Source: Isoetes taiwanensis (taxonomy: Eukaryota > Streptophyta > Lycopodiopsida > Isoetales > Isoetaceae). Taken from it: a stretch of DNA of 64,000 nucleotides. The position numbers and the translations under genes were made by a program. The stretch spans positions 3,621,773 to 3,685,772 of the forward strand of contig JAJEKV010000025.1 of the NCBI GenBank assembly GCA_021234155.1. The letters run 5' to 3'. The stretch's first letter is position 1; every line of letters starts with the position of its first letter. Shown one piece after another: positions 38,061 to 51,504 of this stretch. The notes below the pieces were generated by a model. It was not told the DNA's origin. It worked only from the letters and a program-made list of their open reading frames with translations, and searched no databases.

Positions 38061-39705
38061 TCTCTTGAATGTTCTAGAATGTCTGTGTGCTCTCATGGTG
38101 CTAATCTCACTAAAAATAGAAAGAAAGTTTCACCTAAATAGAAGTTTTGGAACTTTACAAATGCTCAAAATAGAATGTTCTCGAGAATGTTCCGTGCCTC
38201 ATGGGTAAAGCGACCCTACCAAAAACAGAAAGCCTAAATAAAAAATAGAAAAATAGAAAGTTTTTGAAACTTTAAAATGTTTAAAAATAGAATGTTCCGA
38301 ATGTTCCAACACTGGCCAAACTCCACCTACTAAAAATAAGTTTTGAAATCCTTTGCAAATACTCAAATAGAATATTGTGGAATGTCTGCTCATGGGTAAG
38401 CACCACCTCAAATTTTAAAACAGAAAGTTTCAATAGAATGTTCGGAATGTTCTAGATGCCTCATGGCAAAACACCTCAATCCAAAAATAGAAAAGTTTTT
38501 TGAAACGCTGCAAATGCTCAAAATAGAATGTTTCTCAATGGTGTAGATGCTCAAAAAGTAAAGGACCCCAATGAAAGTTTTAGTCTAAAAAATGTAAAAA
38601 CCTCAAATAGAATGTCGAATGCTCAGATGCTCTAAGCAGTACTCTCACCTGGGCAAATAGAAAATAAGGTAGTCTGGGCACCAAAAAGTTTGCTAAAAAC
38701 TTGCAAAACTCAAAATAGAATGTTCTAGAATGTTCCAAATGCTATAGGGCAACCACCCATGCCTCCAGGAAGCACCCACCTAAAAACAGAAAGTTTCTTG
38801 AAACCCTAAATGCTCAAAAATAGAATATTCCTCAGGGTGATACTTTGGAATTGGCATAATGGTAAAAAAGGTAGTCACATGGATACTTAGAATTGACATA
38901 TTTTAGAATTTGTGCCCATGGGCATGCATGCTATTGCCACTAAGAATAATGATTCTCTCTTGTGGTAGGGTGCTCATGGGTAAGCACACACAGAAAGTTT
39001 CAAATTAAAATAAAGTTTTTAAGACTCTCGCAAAATGCTCAAATAGAATGCTCGAATGTTGCATGCCTCATGGTAACACCTCAATCCAAGGTCAGAAAGC
39101 CTTTGGAGACTTGCAAATGCTCAAAATAGAATTTTCTGAATGTGTTACAGATGTTCAAAGGTAAATCCACTCAGCCCAAGAATAGAAAAAGTTTTAATCT
39201 AAAAAATAGAAAGCTCTTGCTTAAACTTTGCAAAACCAAATAGAATGTCCCAGAATGCCTCCAGAGATGCCTCCAGGGTAGGCATCTCAGCCAGTAACAG
39301 AAAGTACTAAGAGTTCCAAAACAAAGTTTTACAAAAACTTGCAAAACTCGTATCAGGACAGCCCTACTGTTCTAGATGCTATAGGGCAACTACACCTTAT
39401 GCTCTAGAAGCACCCTCAGCCTAAAAGCAGAAAGTTTCTTTTGAACCTTGCAAATGCCCACAATGTAACATTCCCAAGATGATACTGGAAACTGATAGTA
39501 AAGTGTGGATGGGTATGATGGGTGTGTAAGCTCACATGGGTGATAATTTCAGGAACTGACATACCTTTAGAATCTCACATAGTAGACATAGTAGATGCCG
39601 ACCCCATGGGCATGTGTGAGCATGGGTAGTAAGGCATGTGTGCATATGGAGTCCCAGCTTTGCAGAGAGGGGGTGCAAGCAGTGGCCCCTTATGAATAAT
39701 ACTTA
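38061..39705. repeat. Satellite array 6
   Basis: The only array outside the first 16 kb. It has the standard unit (catgggtaagcacc, aaaaatagaaagttt, gcaaatgctcaaaatagaat). A unit at 38,718-38,735 holds GAATGTTCTAGAATGTTC, four contiguous HSE units. It ends in the closing sub-repeat (gatgggtatgatgggtgtgt, gggcatgtgtgagcatg), as array 1 does. Confidence 0.87.
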
Positions 39706-40577
39706 GGAGAGAGGGAAGAGAGAGAAAGGAGAGAGGGAAGAGAGAGGAGAGAGAGAGGAGAGAGAAAGGACAAGAGGAGATGAGAGAGAGAGAAATAGTG
39801 AAGACAGAAAGATAGAGAAAGAGGGAGAAATAGAGGAGAGGAGAGATGGAAAAGGGAGAGAGAGGAAGAGAAGAGAGGAGAGAGAGGAAAGGAGAAGAAG
39901 GAGAAGAGAGAGAAGGAAAAAGGAAAGAGAGAGAGAAGAGAGAGAAAGGAGACAGTATATAGAAATATATAGATATATATATAAAATATTGCATATAAAA
40001 TATATATATATATACTATTTGCCATATATATATATATATATATATATACTTTATGTATATAAAAATATAATTTTTATATATAAACATATATTTATTTTTC
40101 GTTGTTATTATTACATATAAATATATATGCTTCATATTGCTTTTTCATAAATGTCATTTTATTATTGCTTATTAAATATGTTTATTACATACATAAATGC
40201 AAAAACATATAAAAATATTATAAACATATTATTATAAAATTTTATTTATTATTATTATTATATATTTACATTTACAAAAATATATACATAAAATGTTATT
40301 AAATCTACATAATATACATGTTTTTGTTTTATTAAATTTAATTTCACTACATATATATATTATTAAAATACATACATCTATACATATTATTTTTTATTAT
40401 GTTTCATTATTATAAAACATATTAAACATATATAGCCGTTATATATATATACATGTATAAATATATTTTTAAAATGTATATATATATGCTATGGAGTATA
40501 TATGTTTATATATATATAATCGTATATATATATATATAACAGTATATACTATATACGTATATATATTTTATATATAT
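39706..40577. repeat. GA tract then TA tract
   Basis: Polypurine to about 39,953, then TA-rich repeat. No gene is visible. Confidence 0.85.
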
Positions 40578-40725
40578 ATATATATGACGATGTACTCGCT
40601 ACCTAGTCTGAATCGAGCACGAGGCCTACCTGCTCTGGCGAACACCACGTGCGCCAGGCCGGGCCGGGCTTCGGTCCGCAGACGAGGCTTGGTACCTACG
40701 AGGCTCTGTTCTAAGTGTTGCTATA
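40578..40725. repeat. Outer-body fragment
   Basis: GC-rich piece (gaatcgagcacgaggcctac, ggcgaacaccac, gccaggccgggccgggcttc) resembling the left outer body of modules, with TA repeat on both sides. No promoter boxes are present. Confidence 0.5.
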
Positions 40726-40762
40726 AATATATAAGTTATATACATTGGTATATATATGTATG

Positions 40763-40843
<81 letters not shown>

Positions 40844-41148
40844 AAATATATTTACGTGTATATATATATGTGTTATTTTACATAAGCCATATATGTATAT
40901 ATGCTACAAAACACGTTACAAAATACAAAATCTATTTATTTTACAAGTTATGTTTAATATATAAACCCATATATAAAATATATATTTACACTAAATAAAA
41001 TATATATATATTATTTACATATTAACAACTTCTATTATTTTAATTTTACATAAAACATAAGCTTTCATATATATTAACGTTTATTAATTATTTTTTAAAC
41101 ATATATTTTTTTTATTATTATTTATTATTAAAATTGTTTAAATATGAT
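40726..41148. repeat. TA tract with a 76-bp uninterrupted AT run
   Basis: The run from about 40,765 to 40,840 is pure AT, the longest perfect dinucleotide in the window. Such runs can extrude cruciforms and are unstable in copying. The rest is TA/ATT repeat. Confidence 0.88.
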
Positions 41149-41755
41149 TATGGATAGAAGGCTACGGTGGCCCAAATCGAAGGTCGTCGAGGCTCTCTGT
41201 TTGCGAAAGGAGCAAAGAAAAGGGCCCGTAAGAGCAGCAGAGAGACAAAGGAGATGAGGGAAGAGAGAGAGAGGAGAGAGAAGAAAAGGAAGAGATAGGA
41301 GATAGGCACATGGGTGGGCCCAAGCAAATCGACAGGCAGGCTCTGGCCGGAGGTCGGCCGGTCGGTGAAAAGTGAGAGCAAAGAAAGCGGCCCCTTTCTA
41401 GTCTAAGCACATAACAAAAAAGAAATAGCCGCCCTCAAGGAGTGAGTGAGTCTAGGGAGTGGAGTGGAGTGAGGCCCTGCCTTCCACTTATCGACGGGAG
41501 GATGCACACGCGGCTTGATCTCGATCGGCCCGGGTGGCCTAGCCTCCCAGTGCCCAAGTTTGGCAGGACAAAATTTTTGTTTACCACTGACTCTGAACTG
41601 ACATTGCTCCTCAAACCCCACCCCCACCTCACTCAGACCAACCGCCTCTTTAAAAAGAATAGAAAGTCCATGCTTAGTTACACAAGTAAATGGGAAATTC
41701 CTTTGGTTAATTAAAAGCCCTTGATGATCCCAGAACCTTCTAGAATGCTCCCCTT
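41149..41755 (-). mobile_element. tRNA-derived SINE-like module 16
   Basis: Contains an internal GA stretch (about 41,235-41,305), then gggcacatgg-type start (ggcacatgggtgggccc), cccctttctagtct, gtgagtgagtct, and the standard body. B-box region gactctgaac is at 41,589-41,598 and A-box region ctcagaccaaccg at about 41,632-41,644. A perfect HSE (GAACCTTCTAGAA) is at 41,733-41,745, about 90 bases from the A box. One of the better preserved copies. Confidence 0.62.
41733..41745. promoter_or_regulatory. Perfect three-unit heat-shock element
   Basis: GAACCTTCTAGAA, conserved in position at the right end of most modules (gatcctagaaccttctagaa is the family consensus). Confidence 0.5.
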
Positions 41756-44183
<2,428 letters not shown>

Positions 44184-44315
44184 ATAATCAGACCAAACCC
44201 CAAAATTTTCCCGAAAACAATATGGAGTCCATACCCCAGTTGGCTACCAAATTAAAACCCTCTTGTCAATCAGCAAGCTCTGACGATCCCAGAAACCCAG
44301 TACTTGCCCTACCTG
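44184..44315 (-). mobile_element. Right-end fragment of a SINE-like module
   Basis: Contains only the flank part (aatatggagtccataccc, gttggctaccaaattaaaac, gacgatcccagaaaccc). The following copy starts at once, so two modules, one truncated, abut here. Confidence 0.5.
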
Positions 44316-45045
44316 AGGCTCTGTTTCCAGGAAAGGGAGTTAAAGAGTGCCGGGCCCCTTTCTAGTCTAATATTATGCAAAGATACCGGCCCCAAGCAGT
44401 ATTTCCTACACCCCATCGTGACTTGATAAGGAGGCTTCACGCGCGGGTTTGATCCTGCTCCTCCGCGGGCCTTGGCCTCAAAAGCCCCAAGTTTGGTGGA
44501 CAAAATTTTTGGCCTACTTCACTGACTCTGAACCCCGGACATTGCCCCCAAACCCCCACCCCTACCTCACACTGCATCAAGGGTAGTGCCACGTTAGGGT
44601 GTCCCTAAAAGCATTATTTAGTGACCAAAAAGGTACCTAAAAAAAAAAAAAGGTAGCCAAAGATCGGCAATCAAGTACCAGATAATAATATCCTCAATAT
44701 AAGGTACGTTTCTAGAACTCTTTATATACATATTGGTCCCATGTAAAGATTATTATCTTATCTTAATCCTGAATCATTACCATGTCCTGACTTTTATTTT
44801 GATTTTTGTATTAGTTTAATGAAAAGAAAAATGAGAAAGTACCCGCCTGGCATTTAGTGTGGCGTATTTTGCGGTGTTCCAAAAGTGGTATTAATTCTAA
44901 CATAAGCTTTTTACCCCCAACCGCCTTTTCTTGAAAGAATAGGAAGTTCATAGTTAGTTAAGGTCAAGTAATGGAAATTCCTTTGGTTAATTAAAAAGCC
45001 TTGATGATCCTACAACCTTCTAGGAATGTTCTAGAATGAAGTTGT
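44316..45045 (-). mobile_element. SINE-like module 17, interrupted by an insertion
   Basis: The body at 44,340-44,574 is standard (cccctttctagtctaatatt, cctcaaaagccccaagtttg, acaaaatttttgg, ccccggacattg). The module resumes at about 44,928 (caaccgccttttcttgaaag) and continues through gttaattaaaaagcc and ttctagaatgaag to a GA tract. The interruption of about 353 bases falls inside the A box. Confidence 0.62.
44575..44927. mobile_element. Unclassified insertion of about 353 bp
   Basis: This stretch has no counterpart in any other module and is bounded on both sides by module sequence that is contiguous elsewhere. It has a 13-base A run (44,639-44,651) and is clean, AT-moderate sequence. A phrase near the left (gttagggtgtccctaaaag) loosely resembles one near the right (gcggtgttccaaaag) in direct orientation. 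I see no convincing terminal inverted repeats or coding frame. It could be a non-autonomous DNA transposon or a captured segment. Confidence 0.5.
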
Positions 45046-45475
45046 GGTGAGAGAGCGAGGGAAGGGGAGAAGAGAGGAGAGAGAGAGGAGAGAGAAGAGA
45101 GAGGAGGGAAGAAGAGGGAGAGAGAGAGGGAATAGTGACAGAGAAAGCATAGAGAGAGGGGAGAAGAGAGAGAGGAGGGAGACATAGGAGAGAGAGAAGG
45201 GAAAAAGGGGGAGAGGAGAGGAGAGAGAGAGAGAGAGAGAGAAGAGAGGGAGGGAGGAGAGAGAGGAGAGGAGAGAGGAGAGAGAAGGAGAGGAAGAGAG
45301 GGGAGAGAGAGAGGAAAAGAAGAGGAGAGAGAAGAGAGAGAGGGTGCTGAGAGGAAAAAAAAAAAAGAGAGAGGAGAGAGAAGAGAGATGAGGGAGAGAG
45401 GAGAGAGAAGAGGAAAAGGAGAAAGAGTGAGAGAAAGTTATATATATATGAGAGAGAGAGGAGAGAGGAAGAGAG
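45046..45475. repeat. GA polypurine tract
   Basis: Starts the largest purine field. The plus strand is nearly free of pyrimidines. The Ser/Leu/Pro-rich minus frames are CTCTCC translations. Confidence 0.9.
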
Positions 45476-45612
45476 TTGTAGCTGAGGATATATATTTTAT
45501 ATATGATATATATATATATAAATATGGAGGACATGCATATGACATATTTTATTTATGATAAAATATATATTTTTATTTTGCTAAAATATATATTTATATA
45601 CATTTATACACG
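45476..45612. repeat. TA tract between GA tracts
   Basis: About 130 bases of TA microsatellite interrupt the purine field. Confidence 0.85.
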
Positions 45613-47018
45613 CAAAGTGAGAGAGAGAAAAGAGAGAGAAAGATAGAGAGGGAGAGAGATAGGAGAGAGAGAAGGAAAAAAAGGAGAGAGAGGGGAGGAG
45701 AGAGAGAGGAGAGAGAAGAGAGAGGGAGAGGGGAAAAGAAGAGAGAGGGAGAGAGAAGAGATGAGGAGCATTTAAAAGAGGGGAGAGGGAGAGAAGAGAG
45801 AGAAAGATGGAGAGAGGGGAGAACAGAGAGATTGGAGAGAGATAGAGAGAGGGGAAAGAAGAGAGAGGAGAGGAGAAGAGAGGGGAGAGAGAGAGGGAAA
45901 AAAAAAGAGAGAGGAGAGAGAAGAGAGATGAGGGAGAGAGGGGAGAGAGAAGAGGGGAAAGGGGAGAGGGGAAGAGAGAGGAGAGAGAGAGAGAGAAAGG
46001 GGAGAGAGAGAGGAGAGGGAAGAGAGATAGAAGAGAGTGATAGAGAGAGGAGAGAGCAAGAGAGGAGAGGAGAGAGAGAAGAGAGGGAGGAGGGAAAAAG
46101 AGGAGAGGAGAGGTGAAGAGGGGAGGGAGGAGAGAGAGGAGAGAGAGAAGACAGAGGAGGGAGAGGGGAAACAAGAGAAAGGAGAGAGAAGAGAGATGAG
46201 AGAGACTTAAAAAAGAGGAGAGAGAGAGAGAGAGAAAAGATGGAGAGAGAGGGGAGAAATAGAGAGAGAGGAGAGAGATAGGAGAGAGAGAAGGAAAAAA
46301 AGGGGAGAGAGGGAGGAGAGAGGAGAGGGGAAAGAAGAGAGAGGAGAGAGATGAGAGAGAAGAGAGAGAGGAGAGAGGGAGAAAAGGATAGAGAGAGAGG
46401 GGGAGAAATGAGAGAGGGGGGGAGAAACAGAGAGAGAGGAGAGAGAGGAAAAGGGGAGACAGAGAGGAGAGAGTGAGAGAGAGAAGAGAGGGGAAGAGAG
46501 GCATAAAAGAGGAGAGAGAGGAGAGAGGGAGAGAGGAGAGAGGAGAGAGGAGAGAGGAGAGAGTAAAGAGAAGAGAGAAAAGGAGAGAGAAAGGAGAGAG
46601 GGAAGAGAGAGGAGGGAGAGAAGATAGAGAAGAGAGAGGAATGAGAGAGGGAGAAATAGAGAGAGGAGAGAAATAGAGAGAGAAGGAAAAAGATGAGAAA
46701 GAAAGAGGACGAGAGGGAGAGAGGGTAGAGAGAGAGAAGAGAGAGGAGAGAGGAGAGAGAAGATGCGTAAAGGGGAAGACAAGAGAGATGGAGGGAAAGA
46801 GAGAAGATAGGAGAGAAGAGAGGAGAGAGAAAGAAGAGAGGAGTGAGAGAGAAGAAAAGACAATGTGGGAGAAGGGAGAGAGAGAGAGAGAGAAGAGAGA
46901 AAGCAGAGGAGGGAGGGAGAGAGAAGAGAGAGAGGGAGATGAGGGAAGAGAGAGGGAGAGAGGGAAGAGAGAGGAGAGGGAAGAGAGGAGAGGAGAGGAG
47001 AGAGAGGGAGATAAGACG
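45613..47018. repeat. GA polypurine tract, 1.4 kb
   Basis: Near-continuous gagagagg / gagagaag. Minus-strand open frames of 288-566 residues cross it without stops because CTC/TCT/CTT/TCC codons cannot form a stop. They are not genes. Confidence 0.9.
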
Positions 47019-47500
47019 GGTGGCTCCAAAACCACCAGGCGCAGGCCAGAGAGGAGAGAGGGAGATAGGGCACGCGGGCCTAAATCGGGGCGCAGGTCGG
47101 CCGCAGGTCACGCAGCCGCTGGCCACCCTACTGGGCCGTGCCCGGCCCTTTCTAGTTATATAATAAGAAAATAGCGCCCTGCGGAGTCTCTGCGGGAGTG
47201 AGTATTCCACGCCCATCCAACGGCAGAGGAGGCACCACGCAGCGATCCTCGCCGTCTCAGGCTCCGTGGTTCTCAGCCCCAAGTTTGTGGACAAAATTTG
47301 GTTTTTACTGTGGACTTGAACCTCGATTGTCCCCCAAACCCCTGAGATCCTACCACTAGACTAACCCGCCTTTTCTTAAAAAATAAGAAGTCCATATTTA
47401 GTTGGTTGTTGGGTTAAAGTAAATGGAAATCTTTGCGGTTTAATTAAAAGCCTTATCGGGATCCTACAACCTTCTAGAATGTTCTAGAATGAAGCTAGAG
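47019..47500 (-). mobile_element. tRNA-derived SINE-like module 18
   Basis: Begins at ggtggctccaaaaccacc. Landmarks are cggccctttctagttat, ataagaaaatagcgcc, ccacgcccatccaacggc and ccaagtttgtggacaaaatt. The head is good: tggacttgaacctcg (B, near 47,310-47,324) and ccactagactaaccc (A, near 47,353-47,367). The HSE at 47,472-47,489 is perfect. Purine repeat lies on both sides. Confidence 0.65.
47472..47489. promoter_or_regulatory. Four-unit heat-shock element
   Basis: TTCTAGAATGTTCTAGAA, followed by tgaagctagagagagaag and then the GA tract. On the minus strand it is just over 100 bases upstream of the module 18 A box. Confidence 0.55.
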
Positions 47501-48365
47501 AGAGAAGAGAGAGGAGTGGAGGAGAGAGAGAGAAGAGAGAGAGGAGGGAGAAGAGGGGAGAGAGAGAGAAATAGAAAAGAGAGAGAAAAGGTAGAGAGAG
47601 GGGAGAAATAGAGAGAGAGGAGAAATAGGAGGAGAGAGAAATAGGAGGAGCAGAGAGAGGGAGAGAGATAAGGAGATGTAGAGGGGGAGAAATAGAGTGA
47701 GATAGAGAGGAGAGGAGAGAGAGCAGAGAGGAGAGAGGTGAGAGAGAGAGGAGAGAGGAGAGAGGGAGAGAGGAGAGAGAGAAATAGAAAAAAGAGAGAG
47801 AAAGGTAGAGAGAGAGGGGAGAAAATAGAGAGAGAGGAGAGAAATAGGAGATAGAGAAATAGGAGATAGAGAGGAGAGAGATGGGAGATAGAGAGAGGGG
47901 AGAAATAGAGAGAGAGAGGAGAGAGATAGGAGAGAGAGAGGAGAGAGGTGAGAGGAGAGAGGGGAGAGAAAGAAGAAGAGGAGAGGGAGGGAAGAGAGGA
48001 GAGAGAAGAGAGAAAAGGGAAGAGGAAGAGAGAGGGAGAGAGAGGGGAAAGAAGAGAGATGAGTGAGAGAGGAGAGAGAGAGAGAGAAGAGAGAGAGAAG
48101 AGGGAGAGAAGAGAGAGGGAGAGAGAAATAGAGAGGAGAGAGAAAGATAGAGAGAGAGAAGGGAGCATGAGGAGAGAGAAGAGAGAGAAGAAGGATGGAA
48201 GAGAGAGGAGAGAGAGTGCTGAGAGAGAAAAGACGCAAGAAGAGAGAGAGGAGAGAGGCTTTCAGGAGATGTGAGGGAGATAGAGAGACTCCGGAGAAAC
48301 AGAGAGAGGAGAGAGATAGGAGAGAGAGGAGGAGAGGAGGAGAGAGGAGAGAGAGAGAAGAGGAG

Positions 48366-48400
<35 letters not shown>

Positions 48401-49925
48401 TAGGAGAGAGAGAGAGAGAGAGAAAATAGGAAAAGAGAGAGAAAAGGTAGAGAGAGAGAGGAGAAATAGAGAGAGAGGGAGAGAACAGGAGATAGAGAGA
48501 GGGAGAGATAGAGATAGAGAGAGGGGGAGAAATAGAGAGAGAGGAGAGAGATAGAGAGAGAGAGAGAGAGGAGAGAGAGAGAAGAGAGGAGAGGGAGGAG
48601 AGAGGAGAGAGAGAGAAGAGAGAAGAGGGAGGGAAGAGGAAGAGAGAGGAGAGAGAAGAGAGAAAGGGAAGAGGGAAGAGAGAGGGGAGAGAGAGGGAAA
48701 AAGAAGAGAGATGAGTGAGAGAGAGAAGAGAGAGGAAGAGGAAGAGAGAGGGGAGAGGGGAAAGAAGAGAGATGAGAGAGAGAGGAGAGAGAAGAGAGGG
48801 AAGAGGGAGAGAAGAGAGAAGAGAGAGAGAGAGAGAAATAGAGAGGAGAGAGAAAGATAGAGAGAGAGAGAAGGGAGCATGGGAGGAGAGAGAAGAGAGA
48901 GAAGAAGGGATGCAAGAGAGGAGAGAGAGAGCAAGGAGAGAGAGGAGAGACAAATAAGAGAGAGGAGAGAGAATAGAGACAGAGGGAGAGGAGAGAGAGA
49001 AGAGAGAGAGAAAAACAAAGAGAGAGGAGAGAGAAAGAGAGGAGGGAGGAGGAGAGAAGAGAGAGAAGAAAGAGGGAAGAGAGGAGAGAGGGGGGGGAAA
49101 AAGAAGAGAGATGAGAGAGAGAAATAGGAAAAGAGAGAGAAAGGTTTAGAGAGAGGGGAGAAATAGAGAGAGAGGAGAGAAATAGGAGATAGAGAGAGGA
49201 GAGAGATAGGAGATGTAGAGAGGGAGAAATAGAGAGAGAGGAGAGAGATAAGAGAGAGAGAGGAGAGAGGAGGAGAGAGAAGAGAGAGAGAGGGAGGAGA
49301 GGGAGCAGGAGAGGAGAGAGAGAGAAGAGAGAAGAGGGAGGGAAGAGAGTGTAAGAGAGAGGAGAGAGAAGCAGAGAAAGGAAGAGGGAAGAGAGAGGGA
49401 GAGAGAGGGAAAAGCAAGAGAGGATGAGTGAGAGAGGAGAGAGAGAGGAGAGAGAGAGAAGAGAGAGGGAAGAGGGAGAGAAGAGAGAGAGAGAGAGAAA
49501 TACAGAGGAGAAAGAAAGATAGAGAGAGAGAGAGAAGGGAGCATGGGAGGAGAGAGAGAAAAGAGAGAAGAAGGATGGAAGAGAGAGGAGAGAGAGAGCA
49601 AGGAGAGAGGAGAGACAAAGAAGAGAGAGAGAGACTGAGAGACTGCAGAGGGAGATGTGAGAGGGGAGAAATAGAGAGAGGAGAGAGATAGGAGAGAGAG
49701 AGAGAGGAGAGAGAGAGGCAAAAAGACAAAGAGAAGAGAAGACAGAGGAGGAGAAAGAGAGAGAGGAGGACAGAGAGAAGAGAGGAGACAGAAGAAGAGA
49801 GAGGAGAGAGAAGAGAGACACTGGGAGAGGGGATGAGAGAAGAGAAAGAGAGAGAGAGAGAAAGGGAGATGAGGGAAGAGACAGGAGGAGAGGAGAGAGA
49901 GATGAGGGAAGAGATGGGGGATAGG
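47501..49925. repeat. GA tract with higher-order repeat of about 670-710 bp
   Basis: The phrase gagcatggg...gaagaaggatg(c/g) recurs at about 48,164, 48,874 and 49,540, and again at 51,274 and 51,940 beyond module 19. Between these marks other sub-phrases (gagaaataggagatagag, aaagatagagagagag) keep their order. The tract is therefore a tandem higher-order array and not random GA. An 869-residue minus frame through it is a repeat artefact. Confidence 0.88.
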
Positions 49926-50370
49926 GCACATGGGTGGGCCTGGGTCCCCAGGGGCGCAGGTCGGGCCGAGTGCTCTACTGCAGCCGAGGGAGCTGCGCCA
50001 GTGCTGGGCCGGCCCTTTCTAGTATTTTTTTTTATATAATAAGAAAATAAAGGCCCGTGAGTCTCAGATTCCACGCCCATCCAACGGGGTGGAGGAGGCA
50101 CCACGCGGGCGGGATCCGGGCCGCCCGGCGGCCTTTGGCCCCCTCAAAAGCTCCCCAAGTTTGGTGGACAAAATTTTTATTTACTGTGACTTGAACCCCG
50201 GATATTGCCCCCAACCTATCCTCATTCACTAGACTCTAAACTACTTCTTCTTGTGCTGAATAGGAAGTCCATATTTAGTTACAGTTAGCAATGAAATTCC
50301 TTTGCTTAATTAAAAGCCTTTGTTTATCCTAAATACAACCTTCTAGAATGTTCTAGGAATGAAGCTAGAG
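49926..50370 (-). mobile_element. tRNA-derived SINE-like module 19
   Basis: Starts with gcacatgggtgggcctgggt, then gctgggccggccctttctag, aataagaaaataaaggcc, ccaacggggtggaggaggc and gtttggtggacaaaattttt. The B side has tgacttgaaccccgg (near 50,191-50,205). The A side has cattcactagactctaaac (near 50,223-50,241). The right flank has gcttaattaaaagcctttg and ccttctagaatgttctagga. Confidence 0.63.
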
Positions 50371-50446
50371 AGAGAAGAGAGAGGGAGGGAGAGGAGAGAG
50401 AAGAGAGAGAGGGAGAAGCAGGGAGAGAGAGAGAGAGAGAGAGAGA
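50371..50446. repeat. GA tract
   Basis: Short polypurine link ending in a pure GA run at about 50,422-50,446. Confidence 0.85.
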
Positions 50447-50630
50447 TGTATTTTACGCCAGAGACAAGCTGCCATCCTTTTAGACATAATGACGCCCTCT
50501 TCAAGGAGCACCACCCCTGCCAAGGATACTGTGGGCCAAAGCAATGTCCTAGGATGCCAAGATCCTCTAAGAGGCTCCTAACACTCCAGACTAATGTGCT
50601 AGACGAAAGTGGACTAACCACTACCTACTC
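50447..50630 (+). other. Non-repeat island 2 inside the GA field
   Basis: About 184 bases of balanced composition interrupt an otherwise purine-only stretch. Plus frame 1 is open through the whole island (begins MYFTPETSCHPFRHNDALF, later GYCGPKQCPRMPRSSKRLL) but continues into GA translation on both sides. The minus strand has several stops. It has no recognised domain and no other copy in the window. It may be a captured host fragment. Confidence 0.4.
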
Positions 50631-51472
50631 AAAGAGAAATAGAAAAGAGAGAGAAAGGTAGAGAGAGAGGGAGAAATAGAGAGAGGGAGAGAAATAGGAG
50701 ATAGAGAAAATAGTGAGACAGAGAGAGGAGGAGAGATATGAGGATACAGAGGGAGAAATAGAGAGATAGGAGAGAGAGAGGAGAGAGAGCAGAGAGGAGA
50801 GAGGTGGAGAGGAGAGAGGAGAGAGGGAGAGAGGGAGAGAGGGAGAGGGAGAGGGAGAGAGGAGAAAGAAAAGAGAGAGAGAAAGGTAGAGAGAGAGGGG
50901 AGAAATAGAGAGAGAGGAGAGAAATAGAGATAGAGAAATAGGAGATGAGAGAGGAGAGAGAGATGGGAGATAGAGAGAGGGGAGAAATAGAGAGAGGAGG
51001 AGGAGAGATAGGAGAGAGAGAGGAGAGAGGAGAGAGGGGAGAGGGGAGAAGAGAGAGAGAGAGGAGAGAGGGAGAGAAAGAAGAGAGGTGAGGAGGAAGG
51101 GAAGAGAGAGGAGAGAGCAGAGAGAAAGGGAAGAGGAAGAGAGAGGGAGAGAGAGGGAAAGAAGAGAGATGAGTGAGAGAGGAGAGAGAGAGGAGAGAGA
51201 AGAGAGAGGGAAGAGGGAGAGAAGAGAGGGAGAGGAGAAATAGAGAGGAGAGAGAAAAGATAGAGAGAGAGAAGGAGCATGGAGGAGAGAGAAGAGAGAG
51301 AAGAAGGATGGAAGAGAGAGGAGAGAGAGCAAGGAAAGAGAGAGAAAAGATCTAAGAAGAGAGAGGAGAGAGAATAGAGACGTAGGGAGATAGAGAGACG
51401 GGAGAAGAGAGAGAGTGAGAGAGATAGGAGAGGAGAGAGGAGAGAGGAGAGAGGAGAGGAGAGAGAAGAGAG

Positions 51473-51504
<32 letters not shown>

